Positions 45,101 through 57,269 of a stretch of 64,000 nt of DNA are shown here, one piece after another; the stretch's first letter is position 1, and each line of letters begins with the position of its first letter. The notes under the pieces are model-generated. The model ran no database searches, was not told the DNA's origin, and worked only from the letters and a program-made list of their open reading frames with translations. The translations under genes were made by a program, and so were the position numbers. The stretch covers positions 32,455,518 through 32,519,517 of the forward strand of contig OX578140.1 in the NCBI GenBank assembly GCA_951213105.1, read 5' to 3'. Origin of the DNA: Amaurobius ferox. Taxonomy: Eukaryota; Arthropoda; Arachnida; Araneae; Amaurobiidae.

Positions 45101-46950
45101 ACGTTAACCAATATGTGATTTGGCCTTGGAGAACAGGTAGGTTATGCCGGTGTAGAACCTTTCTTCTGGATCTGCGTCTCTATGTATGTTGCTCTTTATT
45201 TGTTTCGTTATAAATGGGGGTACTATACATTTCTTAATAAAGAAATTGTACAACCTGTCATTCCTGCCGCTTTCCAGTTCGGCTGGTTAGTAATTAATTC
45301 TAGTATTTCTGCTTTCTTCAGCGCCAGTTCATAATCCTCTGCTATTCAGACTAAAATATATGAAATAAAAATATATTAAATTTTTTTTAAAAACACTCTT
45401 TTATTTCAAAATGAACTAAAATAAAGAAAATAAATGTTTCTTCAGTACCCAAAAATGTTCATACACGCAAGGATAAACACAAAAGCTTGGGCGCTTTTTA
45501 CTCATTCTCTTTACTACTAAAACCTGAACTTATAGAAGAAACATCGTTGGTTTTTCAAGAAATCTTAGAAGTTCTAAAAATTTACTATGAATGAATTCTT
45601 TGCCACAGCAATGAATATTCCATGCTGAGATTTCAAAAAAATACACAGCTGTACTTAAGACATACAGATAAAATATTCAGCGAAATATTTGAAACAATGT
45701 GTAAATGCAACATGTAATTAGGCAAAGAGGGTAATGACCTACACAAATTATAAAAATATATTCCAACTCATCATTTACTCTTTTTACACAACATTACTGC
45801 AATTTATTACCCTTTTACAAAATCGTTTACGAAAAATGTTTCGATAACATAGAAAATAACAGTAATAAAATTAATTTAAATTAATCACCCACGCTTTGAT
45901 TTTGAATCATGCGTGTATGAGCATTTTTGGAGTACTGAGGAAACATTATTTTTTCTCTTTTTTAGTGCAATTTGCAATAAAAGTGTGCTTTTGAAAAAGT
46001 TTTTTAGTATATTTTTACTATTGAATAATTTGGGGCTGGGTTGACCAACTAATCCGTTTATAAAAGCCACAGAATGAATTTATTGAAACCAGAATATCAA
46101 TGAAAAAAAAAGAATTTGATTTTATATGTTTTTTACATCAATTTGTTCTCGATCACCATTGCTGAAAATTTTCAGTATACCCTGAACGATTCTTTCGCCT
46201 ATGCCAGGTTTTAAAACTGTTCTCTAAAAATATACATTTAACATATTTTTGGGTAAGATAAACCATGAGGGTGCATTATAGATAATAACATTCTGATTTT
46301 TTTTTTTTTGCGCCATTGGATAGATGTACCTTTTAATCGTCTAACTATCCTTAACTTTACAGAAAGCAGCCAGTGCTCCATTTCACTGTTTTCGCTTGCT
46401 CGATATTTTCATTTGGATATCAGTGCTTTGTTTTGCAAAAAAAAAAAAAAATTAAAGCAATATTTTATTCATTTTTATTTACCCTGAATTCTTTTTTTAT
46501 TATTTTATTTACTCAGCAATTTTTATTGCTACCTCTTGCTCCTTGTATAAAATAAGAAAGAGGTCGCTGTTCTGACACGTTCTCAGTTTGTCCCGAATAA
46601 GTACGTTTGTAAAGCGAAATGATTAAAAAACGTTTGATTATTCCAAGAGAATATAAGATGTATTCCAATTTGATATAGTTCAATTAGAATGAAATTTATA
46701 TCTATATTTTGTTCAAGAATTATGTTGTGATTGTTTCGTTTTTTTACGAATATATCGATATTTCCATAATCTTTTCTCAAATATTATTTCGAGAAAAATT
46801 AATTCTTGGATAATTCTAGTTTATTAAAATAATTTTTGATATATATGCGTATATGACTAAAAATATTTTTTTTTAAATCCATTTTCTACTTATTATTTTC
46901 AATTATGTTTGAAAATAATGAAAATCTCAAAACTTCGATATATTTTTCAT
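45101..46950. other. AT-rich intergenic DNA
   Basis: No gene or matched repeat. Poly-T at about 46300 and poly-A at about 46438. Confidence 0.5.
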
Positions 46951-46953
46951 CTG

Positions 46954-47100
46954 CATTGCACAAGATTATTTATCGCAAATAGGATGGAATAATTTTCGTA
47001 AACTTTGCAACCAAGATTGTTTTTAGCAAATAGATTGAAATTGTTTTTCATAACCATTGCACAAGATTGTTTACCGCAAAGAGAATGGAAATTATTTTAA
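46954..47100 (+). repeat. Three ~50-bp diverged tandem units
   Basis: Units share CATTGCACAAGATT(A/G)TTTA, then CGCAAA and GAATGGAAT or variants. The middle unit is the most diverged. Confidence 0.65.
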
Positions 47101-47109
47101 TGAGAATTC

Positions 47110-50100
47110 ATTTGATTTTGGCAAATACGAAGTCTTACGTCAGACGTATTTTCAAGCAAAATTAAATCGCGATGTGTATTCGAAAGCAAATTTAATACAA
47201 ACATCACACCTGCATTTCTGTGGTAACAAATGCGTTGAAAACCAAGCTTTATGTTTTCAATAGAAATAAAAACTATCAAAATGGAAGTTATATTTGAGAT
47301 TGATATCCTAACGTATAAGTGGAAAGAAACTTTGTATAATTTTTTTTTAGAAATTTTCAGTATACCATTGCGTGTCGCTGGATGCTTATTACATACTATT
47401 AATTATTGCAACAGCTTAAAAAATATAAAAAGGTTGGATGAATTGTCATATAGGTATTTACTAGTTTATTATCGTAGACCTTTCACGTTTGCAAATTATA
47501 TGTTCAATTTAACATTAAACGTAGTATTTAAAAAGTTGTAAATAATTAATTTCCGAATGCGAAAAGACACATTTTTAGCTAAGTTTATCGTTCGAGTGCA
47601 CTTTCTGTTTTTCTCCTCCATTGACTGGCTTTTCGTATGTTTGTCTTATAGGGGTCAATTTCTGAATTTTTCTAATGTAATCCCTCCCCCTCTAAATGTG
47701 TATATTAGATTGTACATGGATCTCAAATATATATCGATTTATAAAGGTTCTTTCCGACAGAAAACACACATTAAGAATTAAACTGCATCAAAAACCTGCA
47801 TGTTTTATTCTTGTGCCGTATAATCTAGCTTTTTGTTGTCTACAGAATATAGTATTGGATACGGAAAATTAACTTTGACCATTCTTACATAATACAAAGG
47901 CTAAGCACGTGCAGTTCAGCATCGTATCAATAAAATGATCTGTATTTCTATACTTCGCGCAACGCTAATTTAAGTACCCTGAAACTTAGAGGAATGCCTT
48001 TTTTCTCAGTTTTGTCTTCATACACCAATTTTACGTACATTGAATATGGTTATCATGGATTTCCTTTTAACTGTCAATTAAAAATCCTGTTTTATTAAAA
48101 TATAAAAAATGAGTATTCGTTTGAATTTTAATTTCGGAATTGGTCCCAAGTTGATCCCAAGCCATGGTTTTATGCAGCAAAATATGAGATTTTATAGCGA
48201 TTAATATACGAGGACTATATCAAATAGCGGTGACTCAAAGTTTTCACTATAACTCTGTGTTAAGTTAGATTTGAACAGAGTATAGCTGTTTATGAAGTTT
48301 AAGAAATATTTAGAAAAAAATTTCCTAAAAGTTTAATGCTTCAGCTTATAAATAATAATTCCCAGTCGGGTTAAATAATACAACTTGGATTAAATAATTA
48401 ACTCGAGTTAAATAATACTCAAAGAAGTTCGTTTTTACTTTTTTCTCCTAATCGAAAAAAAATTTCATTTAGAAAAGAAATTTGTTCCTAGCTCAACAAA
48501 AAATGTGATTAAAATTTATTACTTAAAATTAACTCTTTAAGAAGGTAGGGGATGAGTTGTTTTGATCCAACCTATAGTTTCACTCTGGATAAAAGTGCAA
48601 AGTTCCTCATTAAATGTTCTGGCTCATTCTTAGCCTTAATAACATCCCAAATATTTTCTATTCGACAGGTTTGAATACAACTTTCAGTGTGCAATTCAAA
48701 ATTACAACTTGAGATACATAATTACAAAACAGCGATATAAGGAAAGGATTTTATTTCTTAAAAATTCTTATAAGTGAACTCATTATTCTCTATGCCTATC
48801 ATTAACCTATCATAAAGCACCCCTACCTATTGCAACATAATTCTGCTTATCTTGAGGTAACTCTGTCTATTATAAAGCAAATCTTAACTTTTATTTTTCT
48901 TTTGCTTTGATTGTATGAATAAAATATCTCAAAAGCTTGCATTGTCGTAGAACGTTAATACTTGCTTATCAATGCCAAATAGGATTTTCTGCTTTTTTGC
49001 ATTTTAGCAAAGTTTTCTCATCTATAAGCCTCGACTAACTGTAATATTCCCATGAATGAATGTGGACTTTCCTATAATATTCTGTGTGATTTGAATGTTT
49101 CGATCTTCCCACTGAATGAGAGTAAAATCTTATTTGTGCGTAATAAAATGAACACAAACGTATCTTATATACACTGATGGCACAGAATTTCGCTAATAGA
49201 AACTATTATTACCTCTGCAAAACGGACTGTCTTTCATTAACAGGCTGTGTGAAATTGGGTTATTTTCTTCTCAAATTTTGATGACAAAGAAGTTTTTCTA
49301 AATTTTTTAACAGTATTTAAGGTTTCAGGAAAAGATCATACTGGGTTTCATATTGAGAAAGACAAATTGAGGGGCTTCATCATATTTTGAAACATTTTAA
49401 GTAAACCCCAAAAACATGACTTTTGTGCTGGTAATTATTTGAAATATTCAAAATTCCTATTGTAATATAAAAATTCAAAATAATTTCTAATATGAATACT
49501 TATTACTATTTATGTTCAAAATTAAATACCAGATATAATAAAGGATATTCACAAACATGGCAGAAATAAATTAATTTTGCTCATTAAGAAGAGTTTGATT
49601 GAATATACATTTAAAATTACATCCTGTTGGTTTAATTGTCAGTGGTATATGCAATTGAGCATTTACTGGTTAATTCCATCACTCAAATTTATGTTCTATA
49701 CATTTGTGAAAAGTTGCTAATTCTAAAGATATTTATTTCTATGTTCTCTTTAAACTCTGACAAGGGAAATCACCTAGCAATATTAGGCATGTAACAACAT
49801 TTTATTTGGGTATTAATTTCATTTTTATTACATCTACACTGGTTTTTATTTCATTTTATATACTACATATCCACTTCAGTATGTATGAATTTAAAGTAAG
49901 CATAGTTTATTATTTCTCAGATTCATAGAAAGTAGGTTATTTTTAACTAAATTATTCATCTTATTAACAGTAATACTTAAATTAACAAAATTTAATAAAT
50001 GAAGCACACAAAAACAGTTTGTAGAAACTCGCCAATGCTATTTGGAAAATAGCTAGAAGTTGAAACATTTAATTCATCGGATTGCTGAAAAAATTTTATT
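47110..50100. other. AT-rich intergenic DNA
   Basis: Three kilobases with no supportable gene. The plus-strand frame at 47251-47541 (96 codons) is rich in Phe, Leu, Ile, Asn and Tyr as expected from base composition and shows no motif. Confidence 0.5.
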
Positions 50101-50103
50101 TGT

Positions 50104-51127
50104 TGAAGGGTGAGCGTCAGTAAATCTTCTGCCCTATTCGCGCTTTGTTAACTTTCGCGGCACACATTTTTCACCGAAATTCTGCTCAAACAGTTGCGAA
50201 ATATTTTCTGAAAGAGTCGGCGTGGTGGCCGAACGGTCAAGGAAAGCGTTTCCAGCGATCGATCGGCCGCCGCGTTGTGGGTTCGAGTCCCACGTAAGGC
50301 ATGGATGCTGTGTGATGTGGATGCAGTGTGTTCCGCCCCCCTCTGGTGCGCCTGGGGCAACGTCCTAGGACGGCGAAATGGTTCACGATTACTGCCGAAT
50401 ATAGGGCAAATGACGAAGAGTCTAGTGCCTGGCCATTGGTAAAAAAATATATATTTTTTTTCTGAACGGTAAAATGCAATGCTTAGATTAGATTAAAACT
50501 AAATTTGATACCCAATAAAACATAGAATATATTTTTTATTTTAATCCAAAATATTTTTGGTGCTGCCATCTGTTGTAATTTAATTCATACCGACTATTTT
50601 TTAATAAACATATTTAAATATCTATTTCTTCTAATACGCTATTAAATACAGCAACAGATCATATATAATAATGCCCAATCACGGAAACGTAATTGAACTT
50701 GGAGACAAAGGAACTTAAGACAAAACTGCAGTCCTCAGTGATGTACATTTAGATCCCCTTATCAAATTTATAGAATGAGAAATTACCTTTCCGTGATTGT
50801 GGCATTATTATATATGATCTGTTGTTGTATTTAATACTGTATTAGATGGAATAGATATTTAAAAATGTTTATTAAAAAATAAAAATAATCTGTATGAATT
50901 AAATTTCGACAACAAATGGCAGCACCAAAAATATTTTGGATTAAAATAAAAAATATGTTCTATGTTTTATTGGGTATTAAATTTAGTTTTAATATAATCT
51001 AAGCATTGCATTTTATCTTTCAGAAAATATTTCGCAACTGTTTGAGCAGAATTTCGGCGAAAAATGTGTGCCGCGAAAGTTAACAAAGCGCGGATAGGGC
51101 AGAAGATTTACTGACGCTCACCCTGAA
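50104..51127. mobile_element. Foldback (long-inverted-repeat) element, 4-bp TGAA duplication
   Basis: Outer ends GGGTGAGCGTCAGTAAATCT (50108) and its complement ending at 51123 are flanked by TGAA on both sides (50104-50107, 51124-51127). The arms run inward to 50694 on the left and 50781 on the right, so about 340 bp of near-perfect inverted repeat encloses an 86-bp loop. The left arm is interrupted by a SINE; removing it restores pairing. Original length is about 760 bp. Both arms carry GGTGCTGCCATCTGTTG or its complement. No protein is encoded. The 4-bp duplication and absence of a gene fit a MITE/foldback of uncertain superfamily. Confidence 0.85.
50204..50466 (+). mobile_element. tRNA(Ser/Leu)-derived SINE nested in foldback arm
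   Basis: TTTTCTGAA at 50204-50212 and 50458-50466 flanks the insertion; two more bases match with one change. The head from about 50216 to 50300 is tRNA-like: A box TGGCCGAACGG (50226-50236) and B box GGTTCGAGTCC (50280-50290), about 44 bases apart, with a D-arm of serine/leucine type (GGCCGAACGGTCAAGG). A body follows (GTGGATGCAGTGTG, CTGGTGCGCCTGGGGC, GGCGAAATGGTTCACG, GTGCCTGGCCATTGG), then an A/T-rich tail. It has no relation to the 5S-headed family. The empty site survives as the right arm of the same element. Confidence 0.93.
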
Positions 51128-52755
51128 TTGCAATACTTCTGTCAACTATCACTGCCCCAAATCTTTAAATTATATAAATTTATTTAAAGGCTGTTAAAGC
51201 TTCATTACGAAATCTGGATTCCGTTTTATTTATTTATTTTTTTGCAAAGGGATCTATCTGAATAGAAATATTTTGTTTACTAGTAAAGACTTGTGTACAA
51301 ACGGATTTTATTTCATTTAATAACTACAAAGATAAAAAATAATTTAACATATTATACGAATATTTAATACAATCCGATTACAGAAATGCTAAAAAAAGTT
51401 CTGTAAATAAATAACACTATAGGTGAACTTTTGTCAGTCACTGTCCACAATTTCTATAATTAGAAATAATAAACAAGTACATATATTAAAGACAAATATT
51501 ATTTACACAAATATTTTTAGAACTATATATATATATATAAATTTCTAATATTATTATCTATTTGTTTATCAGTTCGCATTTTAAAATTCACATATAATTT
51601 TTCTCAACATCAATGTATAATGAAAAAAGTTCATCCTAAAAATAAACACTTTTTGTAGAATTTTATACAATTTATTTGAATTATAAATTTAAAAAGAATA
51701 TTCGATAAAAATGGGCGTGGTTATACGCATTTTTTTATTAAAAAAAAATACTCCACCAAAAGGTACTTGATCACCTCTGAGCTAGTTTACTCTCTAATCA
51801 TAGTTATCCGTATACCAGGGATAATAGATAACCCATTTTTACAGCTTTAGTAAGAACTATTTTGAAATTCACTAACTTTATTTCAACTTACTGAATTTAT
51901 CATGATTGATTATTGATAGTTGCATAATTATATAGAATTTCCTCAAATTACAAAATGCAATTTTTTTACGCTGTTATTACATTTACACTATAATGAGTTT
52001 AAAAAATTCAAAAGAATGATTAGTATCATTTATTCTTACAAGAAAAGTATTCTTTTTAACAAGAAAAATATTAAATTCTTGAATCACATTGATACAACTC
52101 TTAAACACAATGGACTTTGTCCTGCTCCTTTCACTACTCAAGAACGAACCTCTCTAAATGCATTCCTATATTACGAGAAAATTTTAATGCAATTTAAATA
52201 GGTTTTTGCATTTACTACACGATCATGTAGTTTCCAAATTATACCGCAAACCTTAGTTATTAGCTGCATTGACAGTATAGAGGCACGTTCGCCTATCTCG
52301 TCCGTTTTCCAAAGGTATCTTTACATGCTATTATAATGTGTGGGTGCCATGCTGTAGCTCTGATTCTAGTGTCTATTCTCCCGCATGCTGCTGACCCCAG
52401 TGTCCACCTGCACGACATTGCCTGGTAATCTGGTATGTCCAAGTATACTCCTTTGGTAAGCAACACACGCAAACTACTGCTTTCTCAATTATCTTTCTCT
52501 TTTACTCTTTATTTCTCTCTTTCTGCAATATCTACATTTTTTTTTCTATTTTTTTTCTATTTTTTTTCTGTCTTCACCATCTCTCTCTCACAGTTCTAGA
52601 GTCAACTAATTATTTTTCATGTAATCGCTTGCAAAAGCTACAACAGCAATATTTAATACTTTCGACATTAAAATGTTAAACTATACATTACGTCTTGAAA
52701 TACCCATTTAAAATAATTTCCCCCGAAATATTGACAAGTTCGTGAATAGAAAACA
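51128..52755. other. AT-rich intergenic DNA
   Basis: No supportable gene. At 52534-52568 a CTATTTTTTTT unit repeats three times. The plus-strand frame at 51920-52201 (93 codons) is not recognisable. Confidence 0.5.
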
Positions 52756-52762
52756 TAATAAA

Positions 52763-53080
52763 ACTACCCATACAACTCAAACATTTCCTTACTGCAATCT
52801 ATTAGTGGGCAACTATAGAAATTCAAAAACATTTTCTATTTAAAGATTTCTACCACTATTTTAAACTAACAACCCATACAACTCAAGCATTTCCTTACTG
52901 CAATCTATTAGTGGGCAACTATAGAAATTCAAAAACATTTTCTATTTAAAGATTTCTACCACTATTTTAAACTAACTACCCATACAACTCAAACATTTCC
53001 TTACTGCAATCTATTAGTGGGCAACTATAGAAAATCAAACACATTTTCTATTTAAAGATTTGTACCACTATTTTAAAAAA
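52763..53080 (+). repeat. 107-bp tandem repeat, 3 copies
   Basis: ACCCATACAACTCAA(A/G)CATT recurs at 52765, 52872 and about 52978. The copies differ at only a few positions, so the array is young. Confidence 0.95.
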
Positions 53081-53679
53081 AAGAAATTATATAAAATAAA
53101 AAGAATTAATTTTCTACTTTGTATGAATAAATAAAAATTGTATAAATAATCATAATAAGCGTATTAACTCAAATAGGTTTGTTTTCACATCACCACCAAA
53201 ATAATCTAGCATTGGACATAAAAGCGAATTCCAATTACACCAGAAGTATCGTAAGACTTTTGTATATGCTAATCAGTCATTAAATCTAGCGACCATGTAG
53301 TTCATGCTTGGAGAGAAGGCTAGTACTTCAAGCTACTACACGATTGGGACGTAACGTATAGATAATTAGCCATAAATATTGAAAAAGTTGAAATCCTTTC
53401 GTTCACAAGAAAACTTATATATACGTATATTTCATTCAAATTTGATTCATTGTTAATTTTAGTCAAAGGAGTTGGTTAATTTATATGTTTAGAAACATTT
53501 TAGTGAACTGAAAAATGACTTACAAAGCTGAAATAATTACTGTTTTGTTATTTACACTATTCTAAATTTTTTTTTCATAAATTTATCCTTCAGATATTAA
53601 AAAGCAGCGCATATAATGACTTAAGACAAAGAATTAACAAATTAAAATTTGTTCATATAATCATAAATATTTACAGTTT

Positions 53680-53890
53680 AAGAATAAATATTTACAGTTT
53701 AAGACACATAGTTTAAGATTGTGTTTACACATAGTTGAAGATTGTATTTACACATAGTTGAAGATTGTATTTACACATAATTGAAGATTGTATTTACACA
53801 TAATTGAGTGTATTAACACATATTTAAAGATTGTATTTACACATAGATGAAGATTGAATTTACACATTGTTAAAGATTGAGTTTTAAAAG
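53680..53890 (+). repeat. 23-bp tandem repeat, ~9 copies
   Basis: Unit ACACATAGTTGAAGATTGTA + TTT, exact spacing 23 at 53704, 53727, 53750, 53773 and 53796. Later units are shortened or substituted. Confidence 0.92.
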
Positions 53891-54555
53891 TCAATCTTTA
53901 ACCAGGATTCTGAAAGTTTTTTTTATAAAATCTAATAAAAATGTATCAAATTATTAATTATAAACATTGCAAAACTGGTTATGGCGAATTTTACAATATT
54001 GACAACTAGTTAAATAGTGTGTTGATTAAGTTAAATACTGTATTTTTAACCAGCAAAATATTTAACGCTGGATGTACATAAAAAGAATGTAAAAATCGCA
54101 TGTATTCTTAAAATATAGCATGTTGCGAACTTATTTCACTTTGTCACGTAGAAAGCATGTTCAGTATATATTATGGAACAATGATCTGCATGACAGCATG
54201 TGTAGCTAGTGTACATGTTACAATAATAATCAGTATGAAATCAAATAATTTTGTTGTGAATTATGTGTGATATTTTAAGTTTTTAACAATGGTATTTTCA
54301 TACACTTTATATTACATCAAAATGTCAGTAGTTATATAGAGCATATTTATTAATTTTGTAGTGTTCATAATTTTATCTGCAATACATAATTTAAAACTTG
54401 CAATAACAAATGTATGTTATGTATTTCTGTATTTCAAAAATGTATAGATTATTGTATTAGATTTTAATGCTTATCAATTATGCAACTTAAAGTAAAACGT
54501 TATCAATTATGTAACGTCTTTTAAAATTTCATCTGATTGATCATATAATATCCGT
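53891..54555. other. AT-rich intergenic DNA
   Basis: Nothing recognised. Confidence 0.5.
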
Positions 54556-54569
54556 AGCAAGGAAACAAC

Positions 54570-54990
54570 ATCCAACCAATTTCCACAGGTTCAATCCAGT
54601 GGTTTACTATATGAGTAAAGATTCAGCCTTCTAAGCCACCGGATAGCTAGCTGCTTTAGGGTTTGGAAAGACTTCTAAAAAATCCATAATCTACGGCCCG
54701 AGAAGGGGTCGAAAATACGATTAGGTTAGGTTCTGTTCCATGGTCAATTCTATAAATGTACAAAGATCTACCCTTCTAGGTCACCAGAGAGCTTCTGGAG
54801 TGTTTAAAAAAGTTAATGAAATCCCCCCCCCCCATTTCTTCGTCCTAGGCTGAGAAAGGGGATAAATTGAAAATCCGGCGTCCCAGGTTCTGTACCATAT
54901 TCAAGCAAAGATTCAGCCTTCAAGTATTCTAGAGCAAAGATTCAGCCTTCTAGGTCACCGAAGGAGCTTCTGGAAAGATAAAAACATATT
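54570..54990 (+). repeat. ~175-bp tandem units, cluster 1
   Basis: Two to three diverged units with GCAAAGATTCAGCCTTCTAG, GTCACCGGA, AGCTTCTGG, AAGACTTCTAAAAAAT, CGGCCC/CGTCCTAGG, AGGTTCTGTTCCA and ATTCTATAAATGTAC. The last unit has a short internal duplication of GCAAAGATTCAGCCTTC. An 11-base C run lies at 54823-54833. Confidence 0.75.
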
Positions 54991-55276
54991 AAACACGTTA
55001 AACAGTTATATATAGTGTTTTTAAAACTCAAAAAACAGCGAAACCAGCATTCTTAAAAAATTAAGTTGCAATTTTGTTATTATATTTTATGTTATGTAAC
55101 TATGTATCACGCTTAGCATCAAAAATAGTATAAATATATTGACTTCTTATCAATTCAACGACATTTTCCAAAAGTTGTCAAGTTGCGATATTTCACCAAA
55201 AATATCTTCAAATGGGACAGGGTTTTTCTTATAGTATATTTTCTTATATCAACAGTATAATAGATTAAAAATAAAA

Positions 55277-55540
55277 ATGCGTAACATTTTGTAATAATTT
55301 AAAGTATGCAACATTTAATTATAATTTAAAATGTGCAACATTTTGTTATAATTTAAAATGTGTAACATTTAATTATAATTTAAAATGTGCAGCATTGTAT
55401 TATAATTTAAAATGCGCAACATTTTGTTATAATATAAAATGTGCAGCGTTTTATTACAATTTAAACTGTGCGACTTTGTTATAATTTACAAAGTGCAACA
55501 TTTTGTTATAATTTAAAATGTGCATAATTTAATCACATTT
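55277..55540 (+). repeat. 27-bp tandem repeat of self-complementary units
   Basis: Nine to ten copies, with spacing of 27 measured at 55331, 55358, 55385 and 55412. The unit AAAATGTGCAACATTTT is a perfect inverted repeat (AAAATGT-GCA-ACATTTT) followed by GTTATAATTT. Later copies are diverged. Confidence 0.9.
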
Positions 55541-56185
55541 CATAGTTTCATGGTAAGTTAAAGATATGCTTGCTCCCTGTTGATCCCAGTAAATCCTCGT
55601 ACGTAACGTACAAGCAGAAGTGTATTTAATCCCAGGACTACAATACCATGTTTTATTTAAAGCTATTAAAACTTGAATAAAAGAAAATAAGCAAACTTTA
55701 AACTTTATCAGTTGCTTATTGTAAATTATACTGATGTGTGTGAAAATGTTTATACAGATTTATCGATAGGAAATATCGGGGTAGAGTAAATCTTGAAAAA
55801 GTGTGACTTAAAGAAAAAAAGATACATATTTTTGTTTATTCTATGTCACGCACTTACAAATATCGTACAGAATGACATTAATAATACCTTTGTTGTTGTT
55901 TGAAAAAATGTCTCGGCTTGCTTCTTAGGGTTAGTTGAAAACTTGTATATAATCGTAACTTTTAAGAGTACTTATGAGTCAATGTTTACTTTATATAATA
56001 TACGTGCACTAGTATTTAAGCCTCTCGGTGACAGGGAAACTAGCACGCCTAAAAATTAAATTGAAACATTTTTTAATAAATTTTATTTTATTTAACAATT
56101 TCATTTTGTTTAACAATAAATTTTATTTTGTTTAACAATTGCGCTTAGCGTCAAAAATAGTCGACTTAAAAACAAATTAACTCAG
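55541..56185. other. AT-rich intergenic DNA
   Basis: No gene. GCGCTTAGCGTCAAAAATAG near 56139 resembles CGCTTAGCATCAAAAATAG near 55110, so the two ~175-bp clusters belong to a larger old duplication. Confidence 0.5.
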
Positions 56186-56189
56186 TTAG

Positions 56190-56560
56190 ATTCTGAACCG
56201 CAATCGATATTATTTAAGTGCAAAAGTTCAATCTTCACGCTCACAAGGCTTCATCTGGTCTGGAAAGACTTTCAGACCCACCCACCATTTACCTACCCCT
56301 CGGGGAGAAATCTGAGAAATATAGTATCCAGTTCTGTTAAATCCTGTCACGCAACCGAAACTAGTAGTGTGCAAAGATTCAGCCTTCTAGGTCATTGGAC
56401 GAAAGGGGGGCTTCTGGGAGGAGTCTGGTAAGACTTTTCGAAAAAAATCAATTTTCTCCGCCCTAGGGGATATCAAAACCCAGCTTTATTAGTTTCTACC
56501 CCAGGTTGATTCTATAAATGTGCAATGATTCGGCCGTGAGCAGATGAAAGCACTCTCACT
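56190..56560 (+). repeat. ~175-bp tandem units, cluster 2
   Basis: Two units of the cluster-1 type: GTGCAAAGATTCAGCCTTCT, GGTCATTGGA, GCTTCTGGGAGG, AAGACTTTTCGAAAAA, CCGCCCTAGGGG and a CCCAGGTTGATTCTATAAATGTGCAA-like end. About 1.3 kb from cluster 1. Confidence 0.75.
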
Positions 56561-57269
56561 TTGCCAGGATAAATTCATATTTCCATTTCATAAAATTTTG
56601 GTGAATTGACGTCTTTTTAAAATGCGCTAAATCGTCAACTGAAAAAAAAACAATTAAAAAAATTTTAAATTTACAAGTTTTTATGTCATTTTCAAAAAGT
56701 ATTAATTTTGTATATGTTTTGAAAGTGAAACTGATTTTGATGATTATAAATAACTGAATAAAAAATGCTACCCATGTAACATATTTTTACTTAAACTTAA
56801 ACTGGCCAAATTACACCAATTTATATCTAATCACGTCACATCCTAAAGTCCTTAGTGAATCTCAGTCGCTTATGCGTATGACAATTGAGGAGTAATAACA
56901 ATAAGAATTATTTTATTTCTTAAGATTTTGACATTCGGAAATTTTTCTTAAAAGAAATATGCTTTTCTCCAAATAGATTCAGGGTACTACATTGCAACTA
57001 AAATGTGTCTTATCGATTGCACAGAAACGCATAAAAACAAATTCGAAATGCCCTAATATTTAAAAAATATATTATAAATTATTGTATATTTATGCATATT
57101 TTATTAACGATCTGTCATAAACTTTCAAGCAATCTAAATTTTTCATCCACAATAACAAATAATTCTTACGTTTTGTTTATCCGTAGTAAAGTTTTGAGCA
57201 CTAGCGATATGCCCACGATTGAAAAATATGGACTCAAACTTCGAATTAGTCGACATCCTCCTGGAATGT

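Noticed and set aside
47251..47541. 96-codon plus-strand protein
   Set aside because: Residue usage follows AT-rich base composition and no motif is visible.
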